From: Phenylobacterium sp.
GTDB taxonomy: Bacteria; Pseudomonadota; Alphaproteobacteria; Caulobacterales; Caulobacteraceae
DNA length: 64,000 nt
NCBI RefSeq assembly: GCF_013911965.1
Contig: NZ_JACESE010000002.1
Coordinates: 248,001-312,000 of the forward strand
Reading direction: 5' to 3'
Part shown: one piece after another, positions 40,878 through 48,963 of the stretch
Layout: every line of letters begins with the position of its first letter
How positions within the stretch are numbered: position 1 is the stretch's first letter
Notes under the pieces: model-generated
Database searches by the model: none
The model's input: the letters and a program-made list of their open reading frames with translations, nothing else
What the model was told of the DNA's origin: nothing
Made by a program: the position numbers and the translations under genes

Positions 40878-41156
40878 ATGAACACCTCCGACCTGATCGA
40901 CCGCGTCGCAGCCGCCGATGAGAAGCTGACCAAGGCGCAGGCCAAGCAGATCGTCGACGGCGTCTTCGCCGCGATCCGCGATGCGGCCGTGCGCGGCGAG
41001 GAAGTGTCCCTTCCGGGCTTCGGCAAGTTCAAGGTGCAGAACAAGCCCGCCCGGCAAGGCCGCAACCCGCAGACCGGCGAGACGGTGCAGATCGCCGCCT
41101 CCAAGAAGGTCTCCTTCCAGCCGGCCAAGGCCCTGAAGGACGCGGTCAACGGCTGA
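40878..41156 (+). CDS. HU-family DNA-binding protein
   Basis: Nucleoid-associated protein of 92 residues: MNTSDLIDRVAAADEKLTKAQAK-type helical dimer region, GFGKFKV, and the DNA-binding arm with RQGRNPQTGETVQI, followed by KKVSFQPAKALKDAVN. This is HU rather than IHF by length and arm sequence. It has a 206-nt upstream spacer of its own, AT-richer than the surroundings, which probably holds the promoter. A GC-rich 78-nt spacer with hairpin potential separates it from the convergent CDF gene. Confidence 0.95.
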   Translation: MNTSDLIDRVAAADEKLTKAQAKQIVDGVFAAIRDAAVRGEEVSLPGFGKFKVQNKPARQGRNPQTGETVQIAASKKVSFQPAKALKDAVNG

Positions 41157-41234
41157 TCGTCTCGGATCGGGCCCGCCGCCGACCCCCGCTGCGCGCGGGC
41201 GGCCGGGCGGCGGCGCCCGCCGCGGGACGACGAT

Positions 41235-42167
41235 CTAGGCGTCGCGCCGCGACCGACGGTCCTCGATCGCCACCTCTATCAGCCGCCACCCCTCGTCGTC
41301 GCCCACGAGCGCCCTGGCGTGCTCTTCGGGGAGATGCGGCGTGTCGGGCGGCCCGACCACGGCCCGCATGTAGCGGCCGGTCTCGCGAACCTGAACCGCC
41401 ACGTCGCCGTGCTGACGGCGCAGGCGTTCGGTGATCTGATCCACCAGCGGGTCCACCTCGGCGCTGTCCAGCTTGCGGGGCGCCCCGTCGGTCAGTTCGA
41501 CGATCGCCACCCGCATGGCGTTGACGCCGTCGCGCAGGATCGACAGGGCGATGAAGCCCGCGGCCACTGCATCGGCCCACCAGAGACCGAAGGCGACGCC
41601 GCCGATGCCCAGTATGGCGGCCAGCCCGGTCTGCCAGTCGGCCTTGTTCATCAGCGCGTCGGTGTGCAGCACCTTGTCGGCGATCTTCCGCGCCAGGGGC
41701 AGTTTCATGCGGCCGAGGATCACCGGCGGGATCACCGAATAGGCGAGTGCGGCCATCATCGGCCAGCCGAGCCAGACCTCCTGCCCGAACCACCTCACCG
41801 ATCCGATCGTCGGGTGCTCGCCCTTGGCCAGGGTCATGGCCGACTCGTAGACCATCAGCGCGCCCATGGCGGTCAGAGCCGTTGCGGCGATCAGGAAGGC
41901 CAGGGAGTTGGCGCGCTGAAAGCCGAAGGGGAAGCGCCGCGTGGCGGGTTTCCGCTCCAGCTTCATGGCGATCAGGAAGGCCACCGGCGGCAACAGGCTG
42001 AGCATGTCTTCGATCCAGGCGGTCCGCAGGGCCTGGCTGCCGCCCATGACGAGGGCGAGGACGGTCACGATCGACAACTGGAAGCCCAGGCTGATCCACG
42101 CCAGCCGTCCGGCCGTTCGCATCGCCTCTTGAACGTCTGACGGAAGGTTCGGAGCCGGTTCGGTCAT
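41235..42167 (-). CDS. CDF-family cation transporter, divergent
   Basis: The 310 residues have about 6 hydrophobic helices (about 20-210) and a cytosolic C-terminal domain of about 90 residues with a ferredoxin-like pattern. The second helix reads IEDMLSLLPP and the fifth LHTDALMNKADWQTG, which partly keep the Asp/His metal positions of CDF exporters but differ from the canonical HxxxD pairs. The metal is therefore uncertain. It overlaps by 4 nt the small lipoprotein-like gene upstream, suggesting a coupled pair. Confidence 0.82.
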   Translation of the reverse strand: MTEPAPNLPSDVQEAMRTAGRLAWISLGFQLSIVTVLALVMGGSQALRTAWIEDMLSLLPPVAFLIAMKLERKPATRRFPFGFQRANSLAFLIAATALTAMGALMVYESAMTLAKGEHPTIGSVRWFGQEVWLGWPMMAALAYSVIPPVILGRMKLPLARKIADKVLHTDALMNKADWQTGLAAILGIGGVAFGLWWADAVAAGFIALSILRDGVNAMRVAIVELTDGAPRKLDSAEVDPLVDQITERLRRQHGDVAVQVRETGRYMRAVVGPPDTPHLPEEHARALVGDDEGWRLIEVAIEDRRSRRDA

Positions 42168-42580
42168 TGGCCGCGCCCGCGCGTCTCGGCGGAGATGGCC
42201 CGGTCGAGGGCCAGCAGGAAACCGTTCTCTCCCGCCCGCACGGCCAGGACGCGCTCCTCGCCCTCCGGAGAGCCGCTGAGGCGTCCGGCGGGCCGCGACA
42301 GGCCCAGGTGCGACTTGAACGGCGTGGCGGCCGGGAGGCCGCCGCCGATGACATGGATCTGGCCCTTCTCCAGGGCGGCGACCAGCTGGTGAGCCTCGCC
42401 CGTCTGAAACGCCGCCTGCGCGTCCAGCTGGCGGGCGAGCCGGAGAATGATGGCCCGATCAGCCTCCACGTCCGGGCCCTGGACCAGGCCAGCCTTCAGG
42501 ACGCCCCCGCTCACCTGAGAGGTCGTCCGGGCCGGGTCCCTGTGGAGCCCGCACCCGCCAGCGCGACGCCGGCCAGGCAT
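42164..42580 (-). CDS. Solute-binding-protein-like small lipoprotein, probably frameshifted at its signal sequence
   Basis: The frame from 42580 encodes 138 residues resembling a minimal periplasmic solute-binding domain: GGVLKAGLVQG, DVEADRAIILRLARQLDAQ, ALEKGQIHVIGGGLPAATPF, then a helix. As read, it starts MPGRRRAGGCGLHRD, which is not a signal. The adjacent frame has GTG at 42600 and reads VKNLLVACLAGVALAG, ending at a TGA at 42511. Adding one G in the GGG at 42554-42556 would join both into a lipoprotein with the lipobox LAGC. This could be a real frameshift, a sequencing error or recoding. It overlaps the CDF gene by 4 nt. Confidence 0.6.
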   Translation of the reverse strand: MPGRRRAGGCGLHRDPARTTSQVSGGVLKAGLVQGPDVEADRAIILRLARQLDAQAAFQTGEAHQLVAALEKGQIHVIGGGLPAATPFKSHLGLSRPAGRLSGSPEGEERVLAVRAGENGFLLALDRAISAETRGRGQ

Positions 42581-42762
42581 GCAACCAGGAGATTTTTCAC
42601 GTCCGTCCTCAACCTTGCTGACGGCTCTAACGGCTCAGCCGGTGCGCAGTTCAGCCCCGGCGCGGGCCGCGATCCTCGTCCCTGCGGCGATCGTTGCGGC
42701 GAAGCTGGAACGACCGCGTGGGCTCCCCGGTTCGTGGTTGATCTGTTCCTGGGGAGTTTCCG

Positions 42763-43341
42763 GTGTCGCTAGCAGACCAACCATCTCACGGCCGTCCGAA
42801 CGGCCTGGCCGCAGGCGCGGCTGTTTTCAGAAAGACCCGCGCCGCCTTCGACCGTCGCGGGCCCTTCGCCAGCGCCGAACGTGCGCCGAGCGTGACCTTC
42901 ACCGCACCGGGGGGCAAGCGCATCACGCTGGCCACCGACCGCGTGCGGGCGCGGCCGGCCCTGTCGTCCACCCTTTCCGGGGCCATCGGGATGACCGCCG
43001 TGGGGCTGGGGGTCTGCGGGCTGCTGTTTCCGCGCACGACGGCGCGGAAGGTCGGGCTCAAGGCGGGGCCGGCGACGGTGATGGCGCTCTTCGGACTGCG
43101 CGAACTGGCCACGGGGCTGCGGCTGGTCTCCGACCCGACGCGGACCTCGACCCTGTGGGCCCGGACGGCCTTCGACCTCTTCGACATCGCCGTGCTGAAG
43201 GCGCTGGACAACCACCGCAATCCCCGCCGCGGAGCAGCGCGGAGCGCACTGGGTTTCGTCCTGGCGGTCACCGTCCTCGACATCCTCGCCGGCGCCCGTC
43301 TCAGCCATGTCCAACGCAACTGCGAAACGGGAGACCGCTGA
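42763..43341 (+). CDS. Small membrane protein paired with an MDR dehydrogenase
   Basis: The 192 residues (GTG start, GGGGAG about 6 nt before) have a polar N-terminus (about 1-65) and three or four hydrophobic helices (about 75-90, 105-120, 130-145, 160-178). The GLGVCGLLFP, FGLRELATGLRL and WARTAFDLFDIAVLKAL pattern resembles the membrane portion of a family often found beside formaldehyde-dehydrogenase-like genes, sometimes fused to a START/cyclase-like domain, which is absent here. Function unknown. Its stop overlaps the ATG of the dehydrogenase by 1 nt (TGATG). Confidence 0.7.
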   Translation: MSLADQPSHGRPNGLAAGAAVFRKTRAAFDRRGPFASAERAPSVTFTAPGGKRITLATDRVRARPALSSTLSGAIGMTAVGLGVCGLLFPRTTARKVGLKAGPATVMALFGLRELATGLRLVSDPTRTSTLWARTAFDLFDIAVLKALDNHRNPRRGAARSALGFVLAVTVLDILAGARLSHVQRNCETGDR

Positions 43342-44525
43342 TGAAGGCGCTGTGCTGGCAGGGCAAGAAGGACCTCCGCTGCGAGGAGGTGCCTGACCCG
43401 ATCATCGAGGCGCCGCGGGACGCCATCGTCGAGGTGACGAGCTGCGCCATATGCGGCTCGGACCTGCACCTGTGGGACGGGCTGGTCCCCACCATGTGCA
43501 AGGGCGACGTCATGGGCCACGAAATGATGGGCCGCATCGTCGACGTCGGCAAGGAGGCCAACGGCTCCGGCGGCGGCCTGAAGGTCGGCGATCGGGTTGT
43601 CGTTCCCTTCACCATCGTCTGCGGCGAATGCGAGCAGTGCCGGAAGGGGAACTACTCCGTCTGCCGGCGCACCAACCGCAACGCGGCCCTCGGCGACGCC
43701 TTCTTCGGGCACCACACGGCCGGGATCTTCGGCTATTCGCACATCACCGGCGGCTATGCGGGCGGGCAGGCGGAGTATCTGCGCGTGCCCTATGCCGACA
43801 CCACCCTGATCAAGGTGCCCGAAGGCCCCTCCGACGAAACCCTGCTCTTCCTGGGCGACATCTTCCCGACCGGCTGGCAGGCGGCCTGGCAGTGCGACAT
43901 CCAGCCGACCGACACCGTGGCGGTCTGGGGCTGCGGCCCGGTCGGTCAGTTCGCCCTGCGCGCGGCGCGGATGCTGGGCGCAGAGCGCGTGATCGCCATC
44001 GACGACGTGCCCGAACGGCTCGTCATGGCCCAGGAAGGCGGCGCCGAGACCATCGACCGCAGCCAGGTCAATGTGCTGGCCCAGCTCAACGAGATGACCA
44101 GGGGTGAAGGGCCCGAGAAGTGCATCGACGCCGTCGGCATGGAGGCGCACGGACCGACGCCGGCGCTCGAGATGATCGACCGGGTCATGACCGGCCTGAA
44201 GATGGAGACCGAGCGGCCGACCGCCGTGCGCGAGGCCATCATGGCCTGCCAGGTCGGCGGAACCGTCTCCATCGCCGGCGTCTATGGCGGACTGGCCAAC
44301 ATGATCCCGCTCGGCGCGCTCATGAACAAGGCCCTGACCATCCGGACGGGACAGACCCACGTCCAGCGCTGGGCCAAGGAGCTCCTGCAGCGGATCGAGA
44401 ACGAGGAGATCGACCCGGCGGTCATCGTCACCCACGTGGAATCCCTGGCCCGAGGACCGGAAATGTACCGCAAGTTCCGGGACAAGGAGGATGGCTGCGT
44501 GAAGGTGGTGCTGAAGCCGCGCTGA
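43341..44525 (+). CDS. Zinc-dependent MDR dehydrogenase, formaldehyde-dehydrogenase-like
   Basis: The 394 residues show the catalytic zinc site (CAICGSDLHLWDG, GHEMMG), the structural zinc lobe (CGECEQCRKGNYSVC), and a Rossmann motif WGCGPVGQFALRAARMLG followed by an acidic pair (AIDDVPERL) that favours NAD over NADP. It belongs to the FDH-like branch of medium-chain dehydrogenases; the actual alcohol or aldehyde is not known. It is coupled to the upstream membrane protein and converges on the cco cluster. Confidence 0.88.
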   Translation: MKALCWQGKKDLRCEEVPDPIIEAPRDAIVEVTSCAICGSDLHLWDGLVPTMCKGDVMGHEMMGRIVDVGKEANGSGGGLKVGDRVVVPFTIVCGECEQCRKGNYSVCRRTNRNAALGDAFFGHHTAGIFGYSHITGGYAGGQAEYLRVPYADTTLIKVPEGPSDETLLFLGDIFPTGWQAAWQCDIQPTDTVAVWGCGPVGQFALRAARMLGAERVIAIDDVPERLVMAQEGGAETIDRSQVNVLAQLNEMTRGEGPEKCIDAVGMEAHGPTPALEMIDRVMTGLKMETERPTAVREAIMACQVGGTVSIAGVYGGLANMIPLGALMNKALTIRTGQTHVQRWAKELLQRIENEEIDPAVIVTHVESLARGPEMYRKFRDKEDGCVKVVLKPR

Positions 44526-44591
44526 AGCGCCCTTCCGACGAGTGGACGCCGGTCGTCGGAGGAACCGGGCGCCGACAGGGAAGCTGGAGCG

Positions 44592-44622
44592 TGGCGCGAT
44601 CCAAGTCCCCGGGATCGCGCCA
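44592..44622. terminator. Perfect 11-bp inverted repeat between convergent genes
   Basis: TGGCGCGATCC (44592-44602) and its exact complement (44612-44622) flank a 9-nt loop in the spacer between the dehydrogenase and ccoS. It is probably a bidirectional terminator, but neither side has a clear T-tract. Confidence 0.55.
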
Positions 44623-44632
44623 TGTCCTGGCG

Positions 44633-44788
44633 TCAGGCGATCTTGTCGTCGGCGTCGTCCATGAGGATGCGCGAGGAGTCGCCGAGCGGGTCGTCATACT
44701 GGCCGGAGCGCAGGGTCCACCAGAAGGCGCCGAGGCCCGCCAGGCCCAGCAGCAGTGAGATCGGCGCCAGGAAGAGGACGATGTCCAT
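44633..44788 (-). CDS. ccoS: cbb3-type oxidase assembly protein CcoS
   Basis: The 51-residue protein has one N-terminal helix (MDIVLFLAPISLLLGLAGLG) followed by FWWTLRSGQYDDPLGDSSRIL, the conserved CcoS core. It is needed for cofactor insertion into cbb3 oxidase. The start overlaps the ccoI stop by 1 nt, closing the ccoGHIS set. Confidence 0.93.
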   Translation of the reverse strand: MDIVLFLAPISLLLGLAGLGAFWWTLRSGQYDDPLGDSSRILMDDADDKIA

Positions 44789-46974
44789 CAGGACCTCCCG
44801 ACCGCGTGCATGCGCAGCGCGTTGAGGGTGACCACGAGCGAGGAGCCCGACATGGCGAGCGCCGCCACCAGCGGGTTGACGAAGCCCAGCATGGCCGCCG
44901 GCGCGGCCACCACGTTGTAGAGAGCCGAGAAGCCGAAGTTCTCGAGCGCGCGGCGGCGGGCGGCGCGGGCGATGACGATGGACTCGGCCACGATCAGCAG
45001 CCCCTCGCCAGAGAAGACGAGATCGGCGGCGTTCTGGGTGGCGTCCAGCGCGGCCCCGGGAGCCATGGCGGCGTGCGCCTTGGCGAGCGCGGCGGCGTCG
45101 TTCAGGCCGTCGCCGACCATCAGCACCTTGCGGCCTGCTGCGGCATGGGCCTCGATGGCGGAGGCCTTGTCCTCGGGCGACAGGCCGGCGCGCCAGGCTT
45201 GGATGCCGGCGGCGGTCGCCGCCCGCTCCACCGGCCCCGGCAGGTCGCCCGACAGCACTTCGACGCTCAGGCCGAGGGCGCGGAGCTGGGCGACCGCCTC
45301 GGCGGCGTCCGCCCGCAGGTGATCGGAGAAGCGGAAGCGGACCTTGGTGTCGCCGTCGAAGCCGAACCACAGCTCGGTCTCGCCCCCGGCCCGCCCTTCG
45401 ACGCCCACGAAGCTGGCGCGGCCGAGGCGGGCGCGGCGGCCGTCGATCAGGCCCTCCACGCCCTGGCCGGCGATTTCCCGCACCTCGGTGGCCCGTGGGC
45501 CGCTGCGGCCGGCCTCGGCCGCCAGCGCCCGGGCGAGGGGATGGGCCGAGGCCCGGGCCAGGGGCGCGGCGAGCTTGAGGGTCGTGGGGCAGGGGTCGAT
45601 CAGCCGCGGCCGCCCTTCGGTCAGCACGCCGGTCTTGTCGAAGACCACGTGCTCCACCTCCGCCAGCCGTTCGAGCGCGGCGCCGGACTTGACCAGAACG
45701 CCCTTGCGGAACAGCCGGGCCGAGGCGGTGATCTGCACGGCGGGCACGGCCAGGCCCAGGGCGCACGGGCAGGTGATGATCAGGACGGCGACCGCGCGCA
45801 GCAGGGCTTCGCGCGGACCAAGGCCCAGCGCCCAGCCGCCGGCGAAGGTCAGGGCCGCCAGGGTGTGGACGACGGGCACGTAGACGGCGGCAGCCTTGTC
45901 GGCCAGCCGTACATAGAGGGACTTGGTCTGGGCGCCGGCCTCCACCAGCCGGGCGATGGCGGCGACGGCGGAATCCTCGGACCGCGCCAGGGTGAGCAGG
46001 CGAAGCGAGCCGGACAGGTTCACCGCGCCGGCGCGGCAGGTGTCGCCAGGCCGGACCGGGACGGGCGCGGTCTCTCCCGTCAGCAGGGCGTTGTCGAGCT
46101 CGGAGACGCCGTCCTCGACAAAGCCGTCGACAGGGATGCGGTCGCCTGGACGGACCAGCACGCGCTCGCCGACGGCGATGTCGCCGAGCGGTTTGACGCG
46201 TTCCGCCCCGTCGGGTCCCACCACGGTGGCGCTGGGCGCCTGGAGGGCCAGAAGGTCGGCCGCCGCGCTGCGGGCGCGGGCGCGCAGACGGTGATCCAGC
46301 CAGCGGCCGATGAGCAGCAGGAAGAGCAGCGAAACGGCGGCGTCGAAATAGGCGTCGCGCCCATGCAGTATGGTCTCGACGAAGCTGATGAACAGGGTGA
46401 GGACGACGCCGATGGAGATCGGCACGTCCATGTTGGCGCGGCCCGCCTTCAGCGACCGCCAGGCGGACTCGAAGAAGGGCATGCCGGCATAGAGCGCGCA
46501 GGGCGTGGCCACGAGGGCCGACAGCCAGAGCATCAGGTTCCGGGTGGCCGGGCCCAGCTCCTGCCCGAACAGGCCGGCCCAGACCGGGACCGAAAACATC
46601 ATGGCGTTGCCGGCGCCGAAGGCGGCGACGGCCAGGGCCAGCACCAGACGGCGGCTCTCCTGATCGTGCGCCTTGGCCGCCTGTCCGGGATCGAAGGGCG
46701 TGGCCGGATAGCCGAGCCGATCGAGCGTCATGATCACCCGGCCGGCGTCGCCGCGGCCGCCCCGGAAGCGGACGGACAGCCGCCCCTCCGTCAGGTTGAG
46801 GCGGGCGCTGGCCACGTCGGGCAGCTCGGCCAGGCTCTTCTCGATCTTGGCCATGCAGCCCGCGCAGCGGGCGCCCTTCACCAGCAGATCGAGGGAGGCC
46901 CCGCCGCTCTGGTCCTTGCGGACGAAAGCCGAGAAGTCGGGGGCCGCGGAGAGGGTGTCGTGGGTCAGCGCCAT
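44788..46974 (-). CDS. ccoI: Copper-translocating P-type ATPase CcoI/FixI
   Basis: Exports copper for CcoN Cu-B assembly. The 728 residues start with a heavy-metal domain (CAGCMAKIEKSL, about 37-48), then 8 membrane helices with the ion-path CPCAL, the phosphorylation motif DKTGVLTEG and MVGDGLNDAAAL. All P1B-ATPase elements are present. It overlaps ccoH by 10 nt and ccoS by 1 nt. Position inside the cco operon identifies it as the FixI/CcoI type rather than general CopA. Confidence 0.95.
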   Translation of the reverse strand: MALTHDTLSAAPDFSAFVRKDQSGGASLDLLVKGARCAGCMAKIEKSLAELPDVASARLNLTEGRLSVRFRGGRGDAGRVIMTLDRLGYPATPFDPGQAAKAHDQESRRLVLALAVAAFGAGNAMMFSVPVWAGLFGQELGPATRNLMLWLSALVATPCALYAGMPFFESAWRSLKAGRANMDVPISIGVVLTLFISFVETILHGRDAYFDAAVSLLFLLLIGRWLDHRLRARARSAAADLLALQAPSATVVGPDGAERVKPLGDIAVGERVLVRPGDRIPVDGFVEDGVSELDNALLTGETAPVPVRPGDTCRAGAVNLSGSLRLLTLARSEDSAVAAIARLVEAGAQTKSLYVRLADKAAAVYVPVVHTLAALTFAGGWALGLGPREALLRAVAVLIITCPCALGLAVPAVQITASARLFRKGVLVKSGAALERLAEVEHVVFDKTGVLTEGRPRLIDPCPTTLKLAAPLARASAHPLARALAAEAGRSGPRATEVREIAGQGVEGLIDGRRARLGRASFVGVEGRAGGETELWFGFDGDTKVRFRFSDHLRADAAEAVAQLRALGLSVEVLSGDLPGPVERAATAAGIQAWRAGLSPEDKASAIEAHAAAGRKVLMVGDGLNDAAALAKAHAAMAPGAALDATQNAADLVFSGEGLLIVAESIVIARAARRRALENFGFSALYNVVAAPAAMLGFVNPLVAALAMSGSSLVVTLNALRMHAVGRS

Positions 46975-47450
46975 GTCAGCCGCCGTTCGGCTTCGAAGAG
47001 CCGTCCTTCCTGGTCGTGGCCCTGGACCCAGAGGTCCCAGGCGCCGGTTTCCGCCGGAACCGCAGCGCGGTAGCGGCCGGGGCTGACCTCCGAGAAGGCC
47101 ATCTCGATCCGGCCGGCTTCGGTCGCCGGGCGCTGGAGATGGCCGGAGAGCTTCAGCTCGGTCACGGGCGCGCCCTGGCGGTCGGCGATCTCGACCAGAA
47201 CCGCGCCGTCCTCGACGGTGGCGGCGGCCCGCCAGCCGAGCTTCTTCTGCGCCGCCTGCTGGGCGAGACGGCTGTTATAGGCCAGGCCGTCCTCATAGGG
47301 CGTGACCGAGACCTCGCCGGGGTAGCTGCGCAGGGCGACCGTCAGGAAGACGGCGTTCACGGCGATGATGACGCCGAAGAAGGCCACCATCCCGGCCAGC
47401 ACGTGCCAGCCTGTGATGCGGAATTCGCGGGTCGGTTCCATGAGGCTCAT
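46965..47450 (-). CDS. ccoH: cbb3 oxidase assembly protein CcoH/FixH
   Basis: The 161 residues have one N-terminal helix (about 14-36, ITGWHVLAGMVAFFGVIIAVN) and a periplasmic domain with YEDGLAYNSRLAQQAAQ, typical of FixH. It is required for assembly and stays with the oxidase complex in some species. It overlaps ccoG by 4 nt and ccoI by 10 nt. Confidence 0.93.
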   Translation of the reverse strand: MSLMEPTREFRITGWHVLAGMVAFFGVIIAVNAVFLTVALRSYPGEVSVTPYEDGLAYNSRLAQQAAQKKLGWRAAATVEDGAVLVEIADRQGAPVTELKLSGHLQRPATEAGRIEMAFSEVSPGRYRAAVPAETGAWDLWVQGHDQEGRLFEAERRLTWR

Positions 47451-48955
47451 CGGGCGTTCGCCGCTCCGGACAGGAAGGTGGTGGAGACATCGGACACGCG
47501 GTCGCCGGCCTCGATGCGGAAGGCGGCGGGCATGTTCTCAGACGGCAAGGCCGAGGCCGGCGCAGTGACCAGGACCCGGACGGCGCGCACCTGGTTCGGC
47601 TCGACCGTCACCGAGATGGGGCCCGGGGTCGCGTCCTCGCCGGGCGTCTTGAGGGTCACGCCCGCCACGCCGGAGAAGCTGATCCGGGCGGTCATCGGCT
47701 CGAAGGTCCGGTTGGCGATCTTCAGCGTGTAGCCGTTGCGGATCGCCCCGTCGTGCAGGCGCACGAAGGTGGGGTTGCGGTCCCGCAGCACGTGCATGTC
47801 GAGCGGGGTGCGGACCGAGAAGCCCCAGGCCATCACGGCGGCGACGAGGACGAGAGCCACCGCGTAGTAGATCGTGCGCGACCGGACCAGCTTGTAGACC
47901 GGCTTTTCGCTCCTGGACCGCGCGGCGACGGCGGAGTCGGTGTCGTAGGCGATGAGCCCCTTGGGCCGCCCGACCTTGCCCATGATGTCGTCGCAGGCGT
48001 CGATGCAGAGGCCGCAATTGATGCACTCCAGCTGCGGTCCGTTACGGATGTCAATGCCCATCGGACAGACCACGACGCAGGCGTGGCAGTCGACGCAGTC
48101 GCCGCGGCCTTCCCAGGTCGCGCCCTTCTTGTGCGGGCCGCGCGGTTCGCCCCGGTCGAAGCGGTAGGTCACCTGCAGCGAATGCTCGTCGAGCATGGCG
48201 CCCTGGATCCGGGGCCAGGGGCACATGTAGGTGCAGACCTGCTCGCGCATCGTCCCGGCGAGCGCATAGGTGGTGAAGGTCAGGATGGCGCAGGAGAGGT
48301 AGGCGCTGACCGGCGCCTGGCCGACCCAGAAGTCGCGGATCAGGGTCGGCGCGTCGTGGAAATAGAAGATCCAGGCGCCGCCCGTGCCGAAGGCCACGGC
48401 GATCCAGGCGGCGTGCTTGCCGAACTTCCGCCAGGCCTTGTCGAAGGACCAGGGCGAGGCGTCGAGCTTCATGCGGGCGTTGCGGTCGCCCTCGAACAGC
48501 CGCTCGATATAGATGTAGAGGTCGGTCCAGACGGTCTGCGGACAGGCGTAGCCGCACCACAGCCGCCCGAAGAGGGCGGTGACCAGGAAGAGCGCCAGGG
48601 CCGCCATCACCAGCAAGCCGGTGATGAAGTAGACCTCCTGCGGCCAGAGCTGGATGAAGAAGAAGTAGAAGCGCCGCCCGGTGAAATCGACGAGCACGGC
48701 CTGGTCCGGCAGGTCGCCGGGGCGGTCCCAGCGGATCCAGGGCGTGACGTAGTAGATGGTGAGCGTCAGGATCAGCAGCGCCCACTTGATCGTCCGCCAC
48801 CGGCCATGGACCAGCTTCGGGTAGATGGGCGTGCGGCGCTTGTAGAGCCCGCCGTCCGGCCCGCCCTTCTGGCGGGCCTTGGCGGCCGCCGAAACCGGCG
48901 CGGCGTGCGCGGGCTTCGACGGCTCGGCCTTGGTGCGGTCGATCACCGTGGTCAT
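47447..48955 (-). CDS. ccoG: Ferredoxin-type copper-maturation protein CcoG/FixG (RdxA-like)
   Basis: The 502-residue membrane protein has about 5 helices and two 4Fe-4S ferredoxin motifs (CVDCHACVVVCPMGID and CINCGLCIDACDD). The second helix pair carries CGYACPQTVW. CcoG proteins are thought to reduce Cu(II) for cbb3 assembly. The ATG at 48955 has AGG about 8 nt upstream; a GTG four codons earlier, overlapping the ccoP stop, is an alternative start. The end overlaps ccoH. Confidence 0.94.
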   Translation of the reverse strand: MTTVIDRTKAEPSKPAHAAPVSAAAKARQKGGPDGGLYKRRTPIYPKLVHGRWRTIKWALLILTLTIYYVTPWIRWDRPGDLPDQAVLVDFTGRRFYFFFIQLWPQEVYFITGLLVMAALALFLVTALFGRLWCGYACPQTVWTDLYIYIERLFEGDRNARMKLDASPWSFDKAWRKFGKHAAWIAVAFGTGGAWIFYFHDAPTLIRDFWVGQAPVSAYLSCAILTFTTYALAGTMREQVCTYMCPWPRIQGAMLDEHSLQVTYRFDRGEPRGPHKKGATWEGRGDCVDCHACVVVCPMGIDIRNGPQLECINCGLCIDACDDIMGKVGRPKGLIAYDTDSAVAARSRSEKPVYKLVRSRTIYYAVALVLVAAVMAWGFSVRTPLDMHVLRDRNPTFVRLHDGAIRNGYTLKIANRTFEPMTARISFSGVAGVTLKTPGEDATPGPISVTVEPNQVRAVRVLVTAPASALPSENMPAAFRIEAGDRVSDVSTTFLSGAANAR

Positions 48956-48963
48956 GGAAGACC

